A stretch of 35,615 nt of DNA, taken from contig JANXZJ010000111.1 in the NCBI GenBank assembly GCA_025355585.1, positions 1 through 35,615 of the forward strand, written 5' to 3'. The position numbers were made by a program, and so were the translations under genes. The first letter of the stretch is position 1. Every line of letters starts with the position of its first letter. Below the pieces are notes generated by a model, which saw only the letters and a program-made list of their open reading frames with translations, was not told the origin of the DNA and ran no database searches. The DNA is from Mariniphaga sp. Lineage in GTDB: Bacteria; Bacteroidota; Bacteroidia; Bacteroidales; Prolixibacteraceae. Positions 17,272 through 25,733 of the stretch are shown here, piece after piece.

Positions 17272-19326
17272 TCAGTTTCCATCTCCACTATCGGTTACCG
17301 TTGCCCCAAGAATTTTTCCGGCTGATTTTACTTCGTAATTATCTGTATATTCTATGATATAGAAAGTGCGGTTCATATATCCTCCAAAATCCGAAGTCTT
17401 TTGAAAATTATAGTCGGCTTGCAGAAGGTTAACCCCTGGTGGCTGGTTATTGTCAGGGAAACTCTTACCTGACATTGCAAGAGATGCCAGAAAATGTAAG
17501 GTAATATCATATCCCTGAAAACTGTATTGTGTTGGTTCGCTGCTATATGCCGCGCGATACTTTTCAATAAAGGCATTCACTGCAGGATTCCCGTAATCAA
17601 TAAAATAAGGGGCTAAATAGTGGAGCCGCATATTATGGAGGTATTCGATATCGATGCTCTGCATTTTTGTGTATTCCTGAAGACCAACTACTGTGATTTT
17701 ATTTGATTTTGAAATTGTGTTCAGCCGTGTCATTGCCACACTTACATTTGCTTCATTTCCTTCAGTAAGAACGAATATATTTTCCATATCTGCCCTGATA
17801 AGTGTTTCAAGGCCAGCAGTATTCCCATCCCAGATATTGTACTGACGAAGTTTCCCGGTCCCAAGTTTTTGGTGCATCCTGTCGATAATCAGTTTTTCAT
17901 CTCCGGAATTTGCGCCATGATTTAGGATGATAATGTTCTGCCCGGCAAATTTACCGGCAATATAGTCCGCCGTACTTGTAAGGCGAAGCTTTCTACCAGG
18001 ATTAATCTGATAATAACCCGGAGTGTTTGATACGAACCGACTGTCAGAAGAAAGTGGAGAGATCATTGGAATATGATTTTTGGCACTTAATTCTGCGACA
18101 ATTTTTTGATTATCAGTGTATACAGGTCCAATGATCAGATCTAGAGACAGAAACTCGGGTTTTTTTACAAGTTTCTCAACTACTTTATTATCCTGATAGG
18201 TATCATATGTATACAGTTTTACCTTCATTCCAGCTTCGGTAATCTTCTCTGTGGCAAGTAAAACTCCGGAATAAAACTCCAAAAAGCTCGCAGTTCGCTG
18301 TACAATTTTTGCTGAATCATTCAGGTTTTGACAGAAGGGCAGAAAAATTCCTATCCCAAAAGTCTTATCCTGACTGGTGTATGAAATTTTTGAAGGGCCA
18401 ACTGATGTACCGTCTGGTTTTCGCTTGTCAGTATTCGTATCGTCGTTGGCATTGATAGATCCTTTTATCGGAATTTTTATGACCAGACCTAATTTGAACC
18501 CATCTTTCAATGGCGGATTTAGCTGTTCCAGTTCCGCCTGAGAAACACCAAACCGCTTTTCAAGCTGGTAATAATTGTCTCCGTTTATAATCTGGTACTC
18601 GCTGAATTTCAGTGACTCTTCTGGTTTTTTATGAATTTCAGGCAAATTTGAGGGTCTCGGAATAATTAATACTATTCCCTTTGACAGACTGCCTTTAATC
18701 GTTGGATTTGCTTTTAATATTTCCTCCTGTGTGGTATTATACTGACGGGCAATTGAGAAAAGTGTTTCCTTTCGTCTGACTACGTGTTTAACCAACTGCT
18801 GGTTTTCATTGATTATCGCTTTTGACTCATTCTCAGAAGTCAAAGGTTTTGGTATTTTCAGCACATCACCCTCTTTTATGCCATCTCTTGCCTGTGGATT
18901 AAAGTGGTAGATGTCTTCAGAGGTAATGCCGCTTTTTTGTGCGATTGAAAAAACAGTTTCCTTTTTTCGAACTGAATGATACGAATAAAGATGATCGTCA
19001 CCTTCGTCTTTTTGCGTTCCCTTCGCAACTGTAGGTTTTGAATCACTTTTAATCGCCGGAATCTTAATGGTTTGACCAGAATTTAATTGATTCTTAATTT
19101 CTGGGTTTGCACTATTTAACTCATCGACCGTAATCCCAAATTTCCTGGAAATCGAAAAAGAGGTTTCGCCACCCGAAACAGTATACAGCGTGTAGGTTTT
19201 ACCTCCGATTAACACCTTTTCGCCAGCTGATTTTGGCTGAGCAGACAGCGTAAAGCAGAGGGCTACAATCGAAAATAAAATAGAAATAGTTGATATAGAG
19301 CGCATTGATATTTTTTTTCGGGCCAT
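17272..19326 (-). CDS. LysM (x4) and periplasmic-binding-protein-like fusion
   Basis: 684 residues. A signal peptide (about 1-30, ending LSAQ) is followed by four LysM repeats, at about 48-92 (SISRKFGITVDELNSANPEI), 112-160 (VFSIAQKSGITSEDIYHFNP), 180-225 (LFSIARQYNTTQEEILKANP) and 245-288 (YYQLEKRFGVSQAELEQLNP). LysM binds peptidoglycan. From about residue 320 the protein resembles the type-I periplasmic binding fold of branched-chain amino-acid receptors: GIGIFLPFCQNLNDSAKIV, LIIGPVYTDNQKIVAELSAK, HIPMISPLSSDSRFV. No ABC transporter genes are nearby, so it is more likely a wall-anchored sensor or scaffold than a transport receptor. A second ATG, seven codons in, is possible. Confidence 0.88.
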   Translation of the reverse strand: MARKKISMRSISTISILFSIVALCFTLSAQPKSAGEKVLIGGKTYTLYTVSGGETSFSISRKFGITVDELNSANPEIKNQLNSGQTIKIPAIKSDSKPTVAKGTQKDEGDDHLYSYHSVRKKETVFSIAQKSGITSEDIYHFNPQARDGIKEGDVLKIPKPLTSENESKAIINENQQLVKHVVRRKETLFSIARQYNTTQEEILKANPTIKGSLSKGIVLIIPRPSNLPEIHKKPEESLKFSEYQIINGDNYYQLEKRFGVSQAELEQLNPPLKDGFKLGLVIKIPIKGSINANDDTNTDKRKPDGTSVGPSKISYTSQDKTFGIGIFLPFCQNLNDSAKIVQRTASFLEFYSGVLLATEKITEAGMKVKLYTYDTYQDNKVVEKLVKKPEFLSLDLIIGPVYTDNQKIVAELSAKNHIPMISPLSSDSRFVSNTPGYYQINPGRKLRLTSTADYIAGKFAGQNIIILNHGANSGDEKLIIDRMHQKLGTGKLRQYNIWDGNTAGLETLIRADMENIFVLTEGNEANVSVAMTRLNTISKSNKITVVGLQEYTKMQSIDIEYLHNMRLHYLAPYFIDYGNPAVNAFIEKYRAAYSSEPTQYSFQGYDITLHFLASLAMSGKSFPDNNQPPGVNLLQADYNFQKTSDFGGYMNRTFYIIEYTDNYEVKSAGKILGATVTDSGDGN

Positions 19327-19397
19327 GATTAACTATTTTGTTCTAACGCAAAATAACAACAAAAAAATGAGAGGAGCTACTTTGTTCCTTCAACATC

Positions 19398-19430
19398 AAA
19401 AATAAACCGACAACCTGTGCGGAAGTCGGT
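19398..19430 (-). terminator. Terminator after the DHOD-like gene
   Basis: On the minus strand ACCGAC (from 19430) pairs with GTCGGT (to 19406) around a 13-nt loop and is followed by a T-rich run. It lies about 70 nt after the stop of the DHOD-like gene and separates it from the LysM gene. Confidence 0.6.
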
Positions 19431-19499
19431 CTGTTTATGTGATTTTCATTTCGGGGTTTGCAGATCCAATCCGGAACTACATTCGTAAAGCCAGTGATT

Positions 19500-20486
19500 T
19501 TATTTATATTCTCCGAAATGACGCATAAATTGCACCCTTTCGTATTCTGCAAGATTGGTTGAATTGTCCATACTCAGTTTTCCCCTGAAATCAGCTATTG
19601 AAGAATAATTATTCGCTTCCATCCACTTTTCGAGGTTCTGAATCATACCTGTCAGAGCAGAAAACCCATTCTGATATAGCGACGATACGACCTGAACAGT
19701 TGTAGCACCTACAAGCAACATCTTTACCACTGTCTGCCAGTCGTGAATACCGGTTGAAGCAGAAAGGTCGCTATTCACGCGGTTTGCCATCATTCCTATC
19801 CAACGGAGGGTAAGTTTATAATCACTGTTGTGACTTAGAATATCAGTACTGACGATTTCCTGCTTGTCGATGTCAATATCAGGGCTGTAAAACTTATTGA
19901 ACAACACAAGTCCTTTGATTTCGGAAAACGAAAGATCCCTGATCACGCCGCCAAGATTTGAAAAATAAGGGCTTATCTTCAGTGATACTGGTATTTTGAC
20001 CTTTGAAGTGATCCTGGAGACAATATCAAAATACATGCTTTCATTGTCCTGACTCGTCTGCGATAGATTGGATGGTAATATAAACATATTCAACTCCAGC
20101 GCATCAGCTCCGGCATCTTCGGCCTTTTTCGCGAAAAATCCCCATTCATGTGCGGTGAGGCAATTAATACTCGCGATAACCGGTATTGATAGTTCTTTTT
20201 TTGCCTCTTTTATCAAGGTAAGGTAACGTTTTAGGTTATCTTTCTTGATTTGATAATCGTAGTAATCAAGGAATTCGAGGTTGTTATCCATAGGCCCGAG
20301 TTTGCTGAATTCATGTGCAAATTCAAGATAAATCTCCTCCTCGAATATCGATTTTAAAACAACTGCTCCGGCACCGGCACCTTCAATTGCCTTCAGATTT
20401 TCAATTGAATTGGTTAGACCGCTGCTTCCGGCTATAATCGGGTTCTTAAGATCAAGTCCCAGATATTTGACATTAAGATTCGTCAT
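19500..20486 (-). CDS. Dihydroorotate dehydrogenase-like protein
   Basis: 328 residues from the ATG at 20486; a TTG two codons upstream is less likely. It is an FMN-type TIM barrel of the dihydroorotate/dihydropyrimidine dehydrogenase family: VKYLGLDLKNPIIAGSSGLT at the start, GAGAVVLKSIFEEEI, PVIASINCLTAHEWGFFA, ALELNMFILPSN, IPVSLKISPYFSN, and a C-terminal LLVGATTVQVVSSLYQNG phosphate-binding segment. It lacks the extra ferredoxin domain of PreA. It is downstream of NfnB and NfnA on the same strand (20-nt gap), which suggests electrons pass between them. The strict pyrimidine-pathway PyrD usually sits elsewhere, and several substrate residues differ, so the substrate is uncertain. Confidence 0.85.
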   Translation of the reverse strand: MTNLNVKYLGLDLKNPIIAGSSGLTNSIENLKAIEGAGAGAVVLKSIFEEEIYLEFAHEFSKLGPMDNNLEFLDYYDYQIKKDNLKRYLTLIKEAKKELSIPVIASINCLTAHEWGFFAKKAEDAGADALELNMFILPSNLSQTSQDNESMYFDIVSRITSKVKIPVSLKISPYFSNLGGVIRDLSFSEIKGLVLFNKFYSPDIDIDKQEIVSTDILSHNSDYKLTLRWIGMMANRVNSDLSASTGIHDWQTVVKMLLVGATTVQVVSSLYQNGFSALTGMIQNLEKWMEANNYSSIADFRGKLSMDNSTNLAEYERVQFMRHFGEYK

Positions 20487-20506
20487 CTTCAAGTTTATTG
20501 AGTTAA

Positions 20507-21988
20507 TTAATCGATGTTGTGTAAATATTTATCCATATTCTCGGCAGCTTTTCTGCCGTCACCCATTGCAAGAATGACTGTTGCACCACCCCGAACAATA
20601 TCACCACCGGCGAACATATCAGGAATAGACGATTGCATTTTATCTTCGTCAACAACGATTGTTCCCCATTTGGTCACTTTCAGATCGGGAAGACAGGAAG
20701 GAACCAGCGGATTTGGTGAAACACCAACAGCTACTACCACCAAATCGACTTCGAGTTCAAACTCCGATCCATCGATTGGCATTGGTCTGCGGCGTCCCGA
20801 TGCATCAGGCTCTCCGAGCCCCATTCTGTTCAGGCTCATTCTATTCACACGACCTTTCTCGTTGGCAAAATATTCAAGCGGATTACAAAGCGTCATAAAC
20901 TCAACGCCTTCTTCTTTCGCATGATGCACTTCTTCGATTCGCGCAGGCATTTCGGCTTCCGAGCGGCGATAAACAATTATAGCGCGTTCAGCACCAAGAC
21001 GCAATGCTGTTCTGACCGAATCCATGGCTGTATTACCACCTCCAATTACTGCTACATTTTTTCCTCGCAGAACAGGAGTGTCTGTATTGCTGGTTGAAGC
21101 GCCCATCAGGTTGACGCGTGTCAGATATTCGTTTGATGAAAGGATTCCGTTGTAGTTTTCGCCCGGTATTTCCATAAAGCGTGGAAGTCCGGCTCCGCTG
21201 GCCACAAAAAAGCCTTTGTAACCTTCTTCTTTCAAATCATCAAATGAGGCGGTTCTGCCTACTATGAAATTGGTTTCAAATTTGACACCCATTTTCCGAA
21301 GGTTTTCCAATTCGAAATCGACTACCGAATTTGGAAGACGAAATTCAGGTATCCCATATTTTAATACGCCGCCAATTTCGTGTAACGCTTCAAAAACAGT
21401 CACATCGTAACCATATTTTACCATGTCACCGGCAAACGAAAGTGAAGCAGGTCCTGAGCCAACTGTGGCAACTTTGATGCCGTTGGGTGCTGCTGTTTCA
21501 GGAACGTTGCTAACTCCCGAGTTACGCTCAAAATCTGCGGCAAACCGTTCCAGATGCCCAATCGCAACTGCTTGTTTATCAAGTTTGTCAACATAGAAAC
21601 ATTTCGCTTCGCACTGTTTCTCCTGTGGGCAAACACGACCACAAACTGCCGGTAATGCGTTGGTCTCTTTCAGTGTTGCGGCAGCTTTGAGAATTTCGCC
21701 ACTTTCGATGTATTTAATGAACTTGGGAATATTAATGTTCACCGGACATCCTTCAATGCAGGTAGGATTTGCACAATCCATACAGCGTGTCGCTTCTTTT
21801 TGTGCCTGCCCGGGTTCAAGTCCCATGTTTACTTCACGGTCCTGATATTTCACCCTGATTTCTGGTGCCAACTCAGGCATTTTTACCCGTGGTATTAATG
21901 TCCGATCCTTGTTTTTTGTTTTCGAACGCAATTCTGCTCGCCATTCCTGGCTTCTTTCCTCCTTGAGGTATTCGGGGTTTAATGACAT
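20507..21988 (-). CDS. nfnB: NfnB/GltD-like FAD-dependent oxidoreductase subunit
   Basis: 493 residues. The N-terminal region binds two 4Fe-4S clusters through Cys69, Cys72, Cys77, Cys81 and Cys116, Cys120, Cys126, Cys130 (CMDCANPTCIEGCP, CGRVCPQEKQCEAKC). Two dinucleotide folds follow: FAD with VATVGSGPASLSFAGDM, and NADPH with KNVAVIGGGNTAMDSVRTAL; the C-terminal FAD contact is DMFAGGDIVRGGATVILAMG. The family includes the glutamate synthase small subunit and NfnB. No glutamate synthase large subunit is near, and the neighbour 11 nt upstream is an NfnA-type subunit, so NfnB is preferred: with NfnA it couples NADPH oxidation or formation to NADH and ferredoxin by flavin-based electron bifurcation. 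Confidence 0.88.
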   Translation of the reverse strand: MSLNPEYLKEERSQEWRAELRSKTKNKDRTLIPRVKMPELAPEIRVKYQDREVNMGLEPGQAQKEATRCMDCANPTCIEGCPVNINIPKFIKYIESGEILKAAATLKETNALPAVCGRVCPQEKQCEAKCFYVDKLDKQAVAIGHLERFAADFERNSGVSNVPETAAPNGIKVATVGSGPASLSFAGDMVKYGYDVTVFEALHEIGGVLKYGIPEFRLPNSVVDFELENLRKMGVKFETNFIVGRTASFDDLKEEGYKGFFVASGAGLPRFMEIPGENYNGILSSNEYLTRVNLMGASTSNTDTPVLRGKNVAVIGGGNTAMDSVRTALRLGAERAIIVYRRSEAEMPARIEEVHHAKEEGVEFMTLCNPLEYFANEKGRVNRMSLNRMGLGEPDASGRRRPMPIDGSEFELEVDLVVVAVGVSPNPLVPSCLPDLKVTKWGTIVVDEDKMQSSIPDMFAGGDIVRGGATVILAMGDGRKAAENMDKYLHNID

Positions 21989-21999
21989 TTACCTTACAA

Positions 22000-22824
22000 T
22001 TAAAGGTTTTGTGAATATATTTCGGTTGCCTTTTTCTCCTCTTGGGTGTATCCTCCAAGACGCATCAGCATTTCATCAAAATCGACCTGATGAGCATCAA
22101 ACTCAGGGCCGTCGACACAGGTGAACCTGGTTTTCCCGCCTACTGTTACCCGGCAAGCTCCACACATTCCTGTTCCGTCAACCATTATAGAATTTAAGCT
22201 GGCCTGTGTCGGAATATTGTATTTTTTGGTGAGTATCGATGCGAATTTCATCATAATGGCTGGTCCGATGACAATGCATTCATCAATTTTTTCCCGTTGA
22301 ATGATCTCTTCCAAACCGACTGTAATCAATCCCTGCCGGCCATACGATCCGTCATCGGTCATTACAATTAATTCATCAGACCATTTTCGGATCTCGTCTT
22401 CCAGAATGATCAGATCTTTATTTCGGGCAGCAATGACCGTAACCACCCGGTTACCTGCCTTTTTAAATGCTTCAACAATCGGGAGGAGAGGTGCAACACC
22501 AACACCACCGCCTGCTGCCAGAATTGTTCCGATTTTTTCGATGTGCGTTGGTTTGCCAAGCGGACCTACAAGGTCTGTAATGGATTCGCCAACCTCAAGG
22601 GCAACCAGTTTCGATGAACTGACACCCATAATCTGGACAACTAATGTGATTGTTCCATTTACAGGATCGGAACCTGCAATGGTTAATGGGAAACGTTCGC
22701 CATCCTCCCCAATGCGCAACATGACGAAATTACCCGGTTTTCTCGATTTGGCAATCAAAGGGTTTTCTACAACCAGTTTCACTACCTTATCTGAAAAATA
22801 CTCTTTCTCGAGGATCTTATTCAT
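22000..22824 (-). CDS. nfnA: NfnA-type ferredoxin-NAD(P) reductase subunit
   Basis: 274 residues from the ATG at 22824; the 10-codon upstream extension (MIFNKIIFLF) is not family-like. It has an FAD-binding beta-barrel with RFPLTIAGSD, an NAD-binding fold with ILAAGGGVGVAPLLPI, and a C-terminal 2Fe-2S site with VDGTGMCGACRV and FTCVDGPEF: Asp216, Cys221, Cys224 and Cys236. Three Cys plus one Asp is the ligand set described for NfnA. The same family is annotated as sulfide dehydrogenase or the PyrK-like electron subunit of dihydroorotate dehydrogenase. It is the first gene of the three-gene set nfnA, nfnB, DHOD-like. Confidence 0.86.
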   Translation of the reverse strand: MNKILEKEYFSDKVVKLVVENPLIAKSRKPGNFVMLRIGEDGERFPLTIAGSDPVNGTITLVVQIMGVSSSKLVALEVGESITDLVGPLGKPTHIEKIGTILAAGGGVGVAPLLPIVEAFKKAGNRVVTVIAARNKDLIILEDEIRKWSDELIVMTDDGSYGRQGLITVGLEEIIQREKIDECIVIGPAIMMKFASILTKKYNIPTQASLNSIMVDGTGMCGACRVTVGGKTRFTCVDGPEFDAHQVDFDEMLMRLGGYTQEEKKATEIYSQNL

Positions 22825-23167
22825 GAATAAGAAAATTATTTTATTGAAAATCAATGACTAACAGATGGGGTTCAAAAGAGGCGCCGTAACTTTAAAAGTT
22901 GACGAAATAGATTACTTTCGTTACTCCCTATAGCTGTTTTTTCTGTGCCGCAAATTTGCAAAAATTAATGAAATTGTAGTGAATTCGATGGTTAAATTAG
23001 AATGATTATTTATTTTACCTGATTTCACTTACATTCTGACAAATGGAATTCTTTGGAAATTGCTAATTTTAAATTTCTTAAATGCGTCATTTTGAAAGAT
23101 TTTTGTGCTTTTAATTTTGCCATTAATGGGCGTATGTTATTGAATAGTAAATGTATAAAAAATTGAT
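22825..23167. other. Divergent intergenic region between nfnA and SUI1
   Basis: 343 nt between divergent genes. The half near SUI1 carries a good promoter match. Near the middle is a short palindrome, GCAAATTTGC, of unknown meaning. I found no TAnnTTTG site for nfnA and no ORF or riboswitch-like fold. Confidence 0.5.
23092..23119 (+). promoter_or_regulatory. Bacteroidota-type promoter for SUI1 gene
   Basis: TTG at 23092-23094 and TAATTTTG at 23112-23119, separated by 17 nt, match the TTG-N17-23-TAnnTTTG consensus. The start codon follows 48 nt later, leaving a leader of about 40 nt. Confidence 0.6.
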
Positions 23168-23521
23168 ATGTCGAACCAGCAAAACAGAAAATCCCGCGAA
23201 GGGATCGTTTATTCGACGGCAGATAGCTTCGAATACAATTATAATTCTGAAGGTCAGAATCAGGAAACACTTAAGCCAGGTCAGCAAAATCTGAAGGTTT
23301 TGCTGGATAAAAAGCAGCGAGCAGGAAAAAAAGTCACTTTAATTTCCGGATTTATCGGCATGGAAGATGATCTTAAGGAGTTGGGAAAAAAGTTGAAATC
23401 GAAGTGTGGGGTAGGAGGGACCGTAAAAGAGGGAGAGATCATGATCCAGGGCGATTTTCGTGATCGCGTACTGGAAATTTTGATAGCTGAAGGTTTCAAA
23501 GCTAAAAAAGCTGGCGGTTGA
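23168..23521 (+). CDS. yciH: SUI1/eIF1-like translation factor
   Basis: 117 residues. Residues about 30-117 form the SUI1 domain: [19 protein letters not shown], then [21 protein letters not shown], then [20 protein letters not shown]. The basic loop RAGKKVT and GVGGTVKEG are the family's conserved RNA-binding features. Bacterial YciH proteins resemble eukaryotic eIF1; a role in start-codon fidelity has been proposed, but they are not essential in general. The N-terminal 30 residues are polar and probably disordered. It is monocistronic, divergent from nfnA and convergent with the Smr gene. Confidence 0.92.
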   Translation: MSNQQNRKSREGIVYSTADSFEYNYNSEGQNQETLKPGQQNLKVLLDKKQRAGKKVTLISGFIGMEDDLKELGKKLKSKCGVGGTVKEGEIMIQGDFRDRVLEILIAEGFKAKKAGG

Positions 23522-23547
23522 TTTGCTCAGATATTTTGAAAATGAAA

Positions 23548-23587
23548 AGAGATAAGCGATAAACTTTAATAGTTTTCACTTATCTCT
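23548..23587. terminator. Hairpin between convergent SUI1 and Smr genes
   Basis: AGAGATAAG (23548-23556) pairs with CTTATCTCT (23579-23587); a second overlapping pairing is AGCGAT with ATCGCT (to 23594). It lacks a clean T run, so its role as a terminator is uncertain. Confidence 0.4.
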
Positions 23588-23616
23588 CATCGCTTAAAAC
23601 TGATAATTCTTTGCGC

Positions 23617-24675
23617 TTATTTTCTGATGATTACCATCGTTGCGCCATAGCCATATTCCCGGAATGAGGCATCCTGGAAGTTATATTTCGCATATTTTCG
23701 CTGAAGTTCACGGCGCAGTTCGTTTTTGAGCGTCCCGTTTCCAACTCCATGAATAAAAACAATTTTTTTGACATCCGATTTTATTGCTTTATCCATCTCT
23801 TCGTGAAATTTTTTCATCTGAACATTGACCATATCAGTATTAGTCAGATTATTGTGATTGTCGAGCAGTTCATGAATATGAAGATCAATTTCAATCAAAT
23901 CGGGATTTGGAAGCGCAACCGGCTGTTCCTTTTTTACCGGCTCTTTCGTTGCAGTAGCTTTCTGAAAATCGTGTTCTGTTAGTTTCTCAATTTCAGCTTT
24001 AAGCGGATTCTCATTGATTTGAAACAACATAACAGGCACTTTGAAAAGCTTTGTTGGCACAAAGGAGTTTTGTTTGTAGAATTTAACAGCAGAAAGTGTA
24101 ATTTCCTTTTGCAGAAAAGGTTCCAGCTCTTTTGTCCGCTTCCTGAACCTCAGTAATTGAAAACAGTAAACGGGTAATTCTGCAATCATGTCGGGTTTTA
24201 TCACGCCAAGGTATGTTTTAGAATTGGGGCTCAATGATCCGGCTGAGACGGTTTCGTAATTGTACTTCGTTTTTTGGGCAAACCTGAAAAGAAGGGTGTC
24301 GTTGCAATTATTAACAAGGTACATCGAAATATTTCCTGTGGGCGGATTGGCAGGAATTTCAGGGACCAATGCGAAAAGATACTGCGGCTCCTCTTTTGTG
24401 GCAACCTGATTTTTGTCCGAGAACCAGGGCTCCTCGGGTTTTGCAATTTTTTTTTCGGGTGCCGGAGCTGGTTTTGGAACTGCAGCGGTGTTCCTTGTTC
24501 TGCCGCTCTCGTATGTATCTGGTGAGTTTACCACAATCAGGTTGTTAACCCTGGTTGGAACCTCAAACCCATCATTTGTCTCCACGTTTACGATATCCTC
24601 GCTGATTATTGAAGTAATACGACCACCGCCGACTTCGTTAAGGAATCTTACTTTGTCACCTATTTTTAATACCAT
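23617..24675 (-). CDS. DUF2027 and Smr domain protein
   Basis: 352 residues. The N-terminal part (MVLKIGDKVRFLNEVGGGRI, residues 1-50) is the KOW-like start of DUF2027 proteins. A Pro/Lys-rich linker occupies about 60-95, and the middle (about 100-240) is a beta-rich DUF2027 domain. The C-terminal 90 residues are a complete Smr domain with IDLHIHEL and IVFIHGVGNGTLKNELRREL. Smr domains, known from MutS2, act as nucleases or nucleic-acid binders. The ring or ATPase parts of MutS2 are absent. This combination is typical of Bacteroidota. It lies downstream of metF on the same strand; the 46-nt gap allows a joint transcript. Confidence 0.9.
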   Translation of the reverse strand: MVLKIGDKVRFLNEVGGGRITSIISEDIVNVETNDGFEVPTRVNNLIVVNSPDTYESGRTRNTAAVPKPAPAPEKKIAKPEEPWFSDKNQVATKEEPQYLFALVPEIPANPPTGNISMYLVNNCNDTLLFRFAQKTKYNYETVSAGSLSPNSKTYLGVIKPDMIAELPVYCFQLLRFRKRTKELEPFLQKEITLSAVKFYKQNSFVPTKLFKVPVMLFQINENPLKAEIEKLTEHDFQKATATKEPVKKEQPVALPNPDLIEIDLHIHELLDNHNNLTNTDMVNVQMKKFHEEMDKAIKSDVKKIVFIHGVGNGTLKNELRRELQRKYAKYNFQDASFREYGYGATMVIIRK

Positions 24676-24703
24676 GTTTCATTGTTGTTGAAAAATAATT
24701 TGC

Positions 24704-24718
24704 AGCTGATATTCAGCT
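24704..24718 (-). terminator. Weak hairpin between the Smr gene and metF
   Basis: AGCTGA pairs with TCAGCT around 3 nt, just outside the metF stop, and is followed on the minus strand by a T-rich stretch. The stem is short, so it may only attenuate metF transcripts. Confidence 0.3.
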
Positions 24719-24721
24719 AAT

Positions 24722-25675
24722 TTAAATCACCGCTTTGGCAATTTGTCTTGTGTTGTCCGATATTCCATAGGTGTAGATATGAAGACAAGGGACTTTGTGC
24801 GCAATCAAATCACGCGATTGCTCAATCGCCCATTCGGTGCCAACAGCTCGTGCCTCATCGTTGGTTTTACATTTCCGAACTTCACGGGCAAACGCTTCCG
24901 GAATATCGATACTGAAAAGTTTAGGCAAAACTGTAATTTGGTTCATCATTGCCAATGGTTTGATTCCCGGAATAATCGGTATTGTAATTCCAATTGCTCT
25001 GCATCGGCTGACAAAGTCATAGTATTTCTGGTTGTCGAAAAACATCTGGGTCACAATGTAATCGGCACCTGCATCCACTTTTTCTTTCAGGTTGAGCAGG
25101 TCTATATCGAGGTTGGGAGCTTCAAAATGTTTTTCGGGATAACCGGCAACTCCAATGCAGAAATCCAGTTCAGCCGTGTTTTTAATTTCCGGATCCAGGT
25201 ATTTCCCTTGTTTAAGGTTGACAATTTGTTCTACCAGCTCTTTGGCGTGTGAATGTCCTTCACGTTCAGGCGTAAAACTGCCTTCGGACCTGAGTCCATC
25301 TCCGCGGAGAGCAAGCACATTCTTGATTCCCAGAAAATTAAGATCAAGAAGCATATTCTCGGTCTCCTCCCTGGTAAATCCACCACAAACGACATGCGGA
25401 ACTACGGGAATATTGTAGGCGTTTTGAATCGCGGCTGCAATGGCCACAGTTCCCGGACGTTTGCGAACAATTCTTTTCTGCATCAATCCACCCGCTAATT
25501 CCCGGAATTCGACTTCGTCGCGATGCGTGGTAATGTTGATATACTGAGGATTATACTCAATCAGTTCGTCGATCGTCCGATATAATTTATCTGCTTTCTG
25601 ACCCTTTAACGGAGGCAATAACTCGAAGGAGAAAACCGTTTTCTCCGATTGCTGAATGATATCGATAACCTTCAT
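24722..25675 (-). CDS. metF: 5,10-methylenetetrahydrofolate reductase
   Basis: 317 residues, slightly longer than E. coli MetF (about 296). It reduces methylene-THF to methyl-THF for methionine synthesis, with FAD. Visible marks are VFSFELLPPLKG at the start with the catalytic-region Glu, NITTHRDEVEF, PVVPHVVCGGFTREE, GIKNVLALRGDG, CIGVAGYPEKH, DAGADYIVTQMFFDNQKYYDF and PIIPGIKPL. No methionine synthase or SAM riboswitch is adjacent; only 58 nt separate it from the polyprenyl synthase stop. Confidence 0.95.
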   Translation of the reverse strand: MKVIDIIQQSEKTVFSFELLPPLKGQKADKLYRTIDELIEYNPQYINITTHRDEVEFRELAGGLMQKRIVRKRPGTVAIAAAIQNAYNIPVVPHVVCGGFTREETENMLLDLNFLGIKNVLALRGDGLRSEGSFTPEREGHSHAKELVEQIVNLKQGKYLDPEIKNTAELDFCIGVAGYPEKHFEAPNLDIDLLNLKEKVDAGADYIVTQMFFDNQKYYDFVSRCRAIGITIPIIPGIKPLAMMNQITVLPKLFSIDIPEAFAREVRKCKTNDEARAVGTEWAIEQSRDLIAHKVPCLHIYTYGISDNTRQIAKAVI

Positions 25676-25733
25676 AAGAAAATTAGAGTATTAGTAATTT
25701 TAAACCTTATTGAATACGGGTACAAAGATAGGC

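Noticed and set aside
19397-19404. TATTTTTG on the minus strand as promoter of the LysM gene
   Set aside because: It coincides with the T run of the terminator of the DHOD-like gene and lacks a -33 element.
20507-21988. Glutamate synthase small subunit as the preferred name
   Set aside because: No large subunit is adjacent, and the NfnA-type partner 11 nt away fits NfnB better; GltD remains a family-level alternative.
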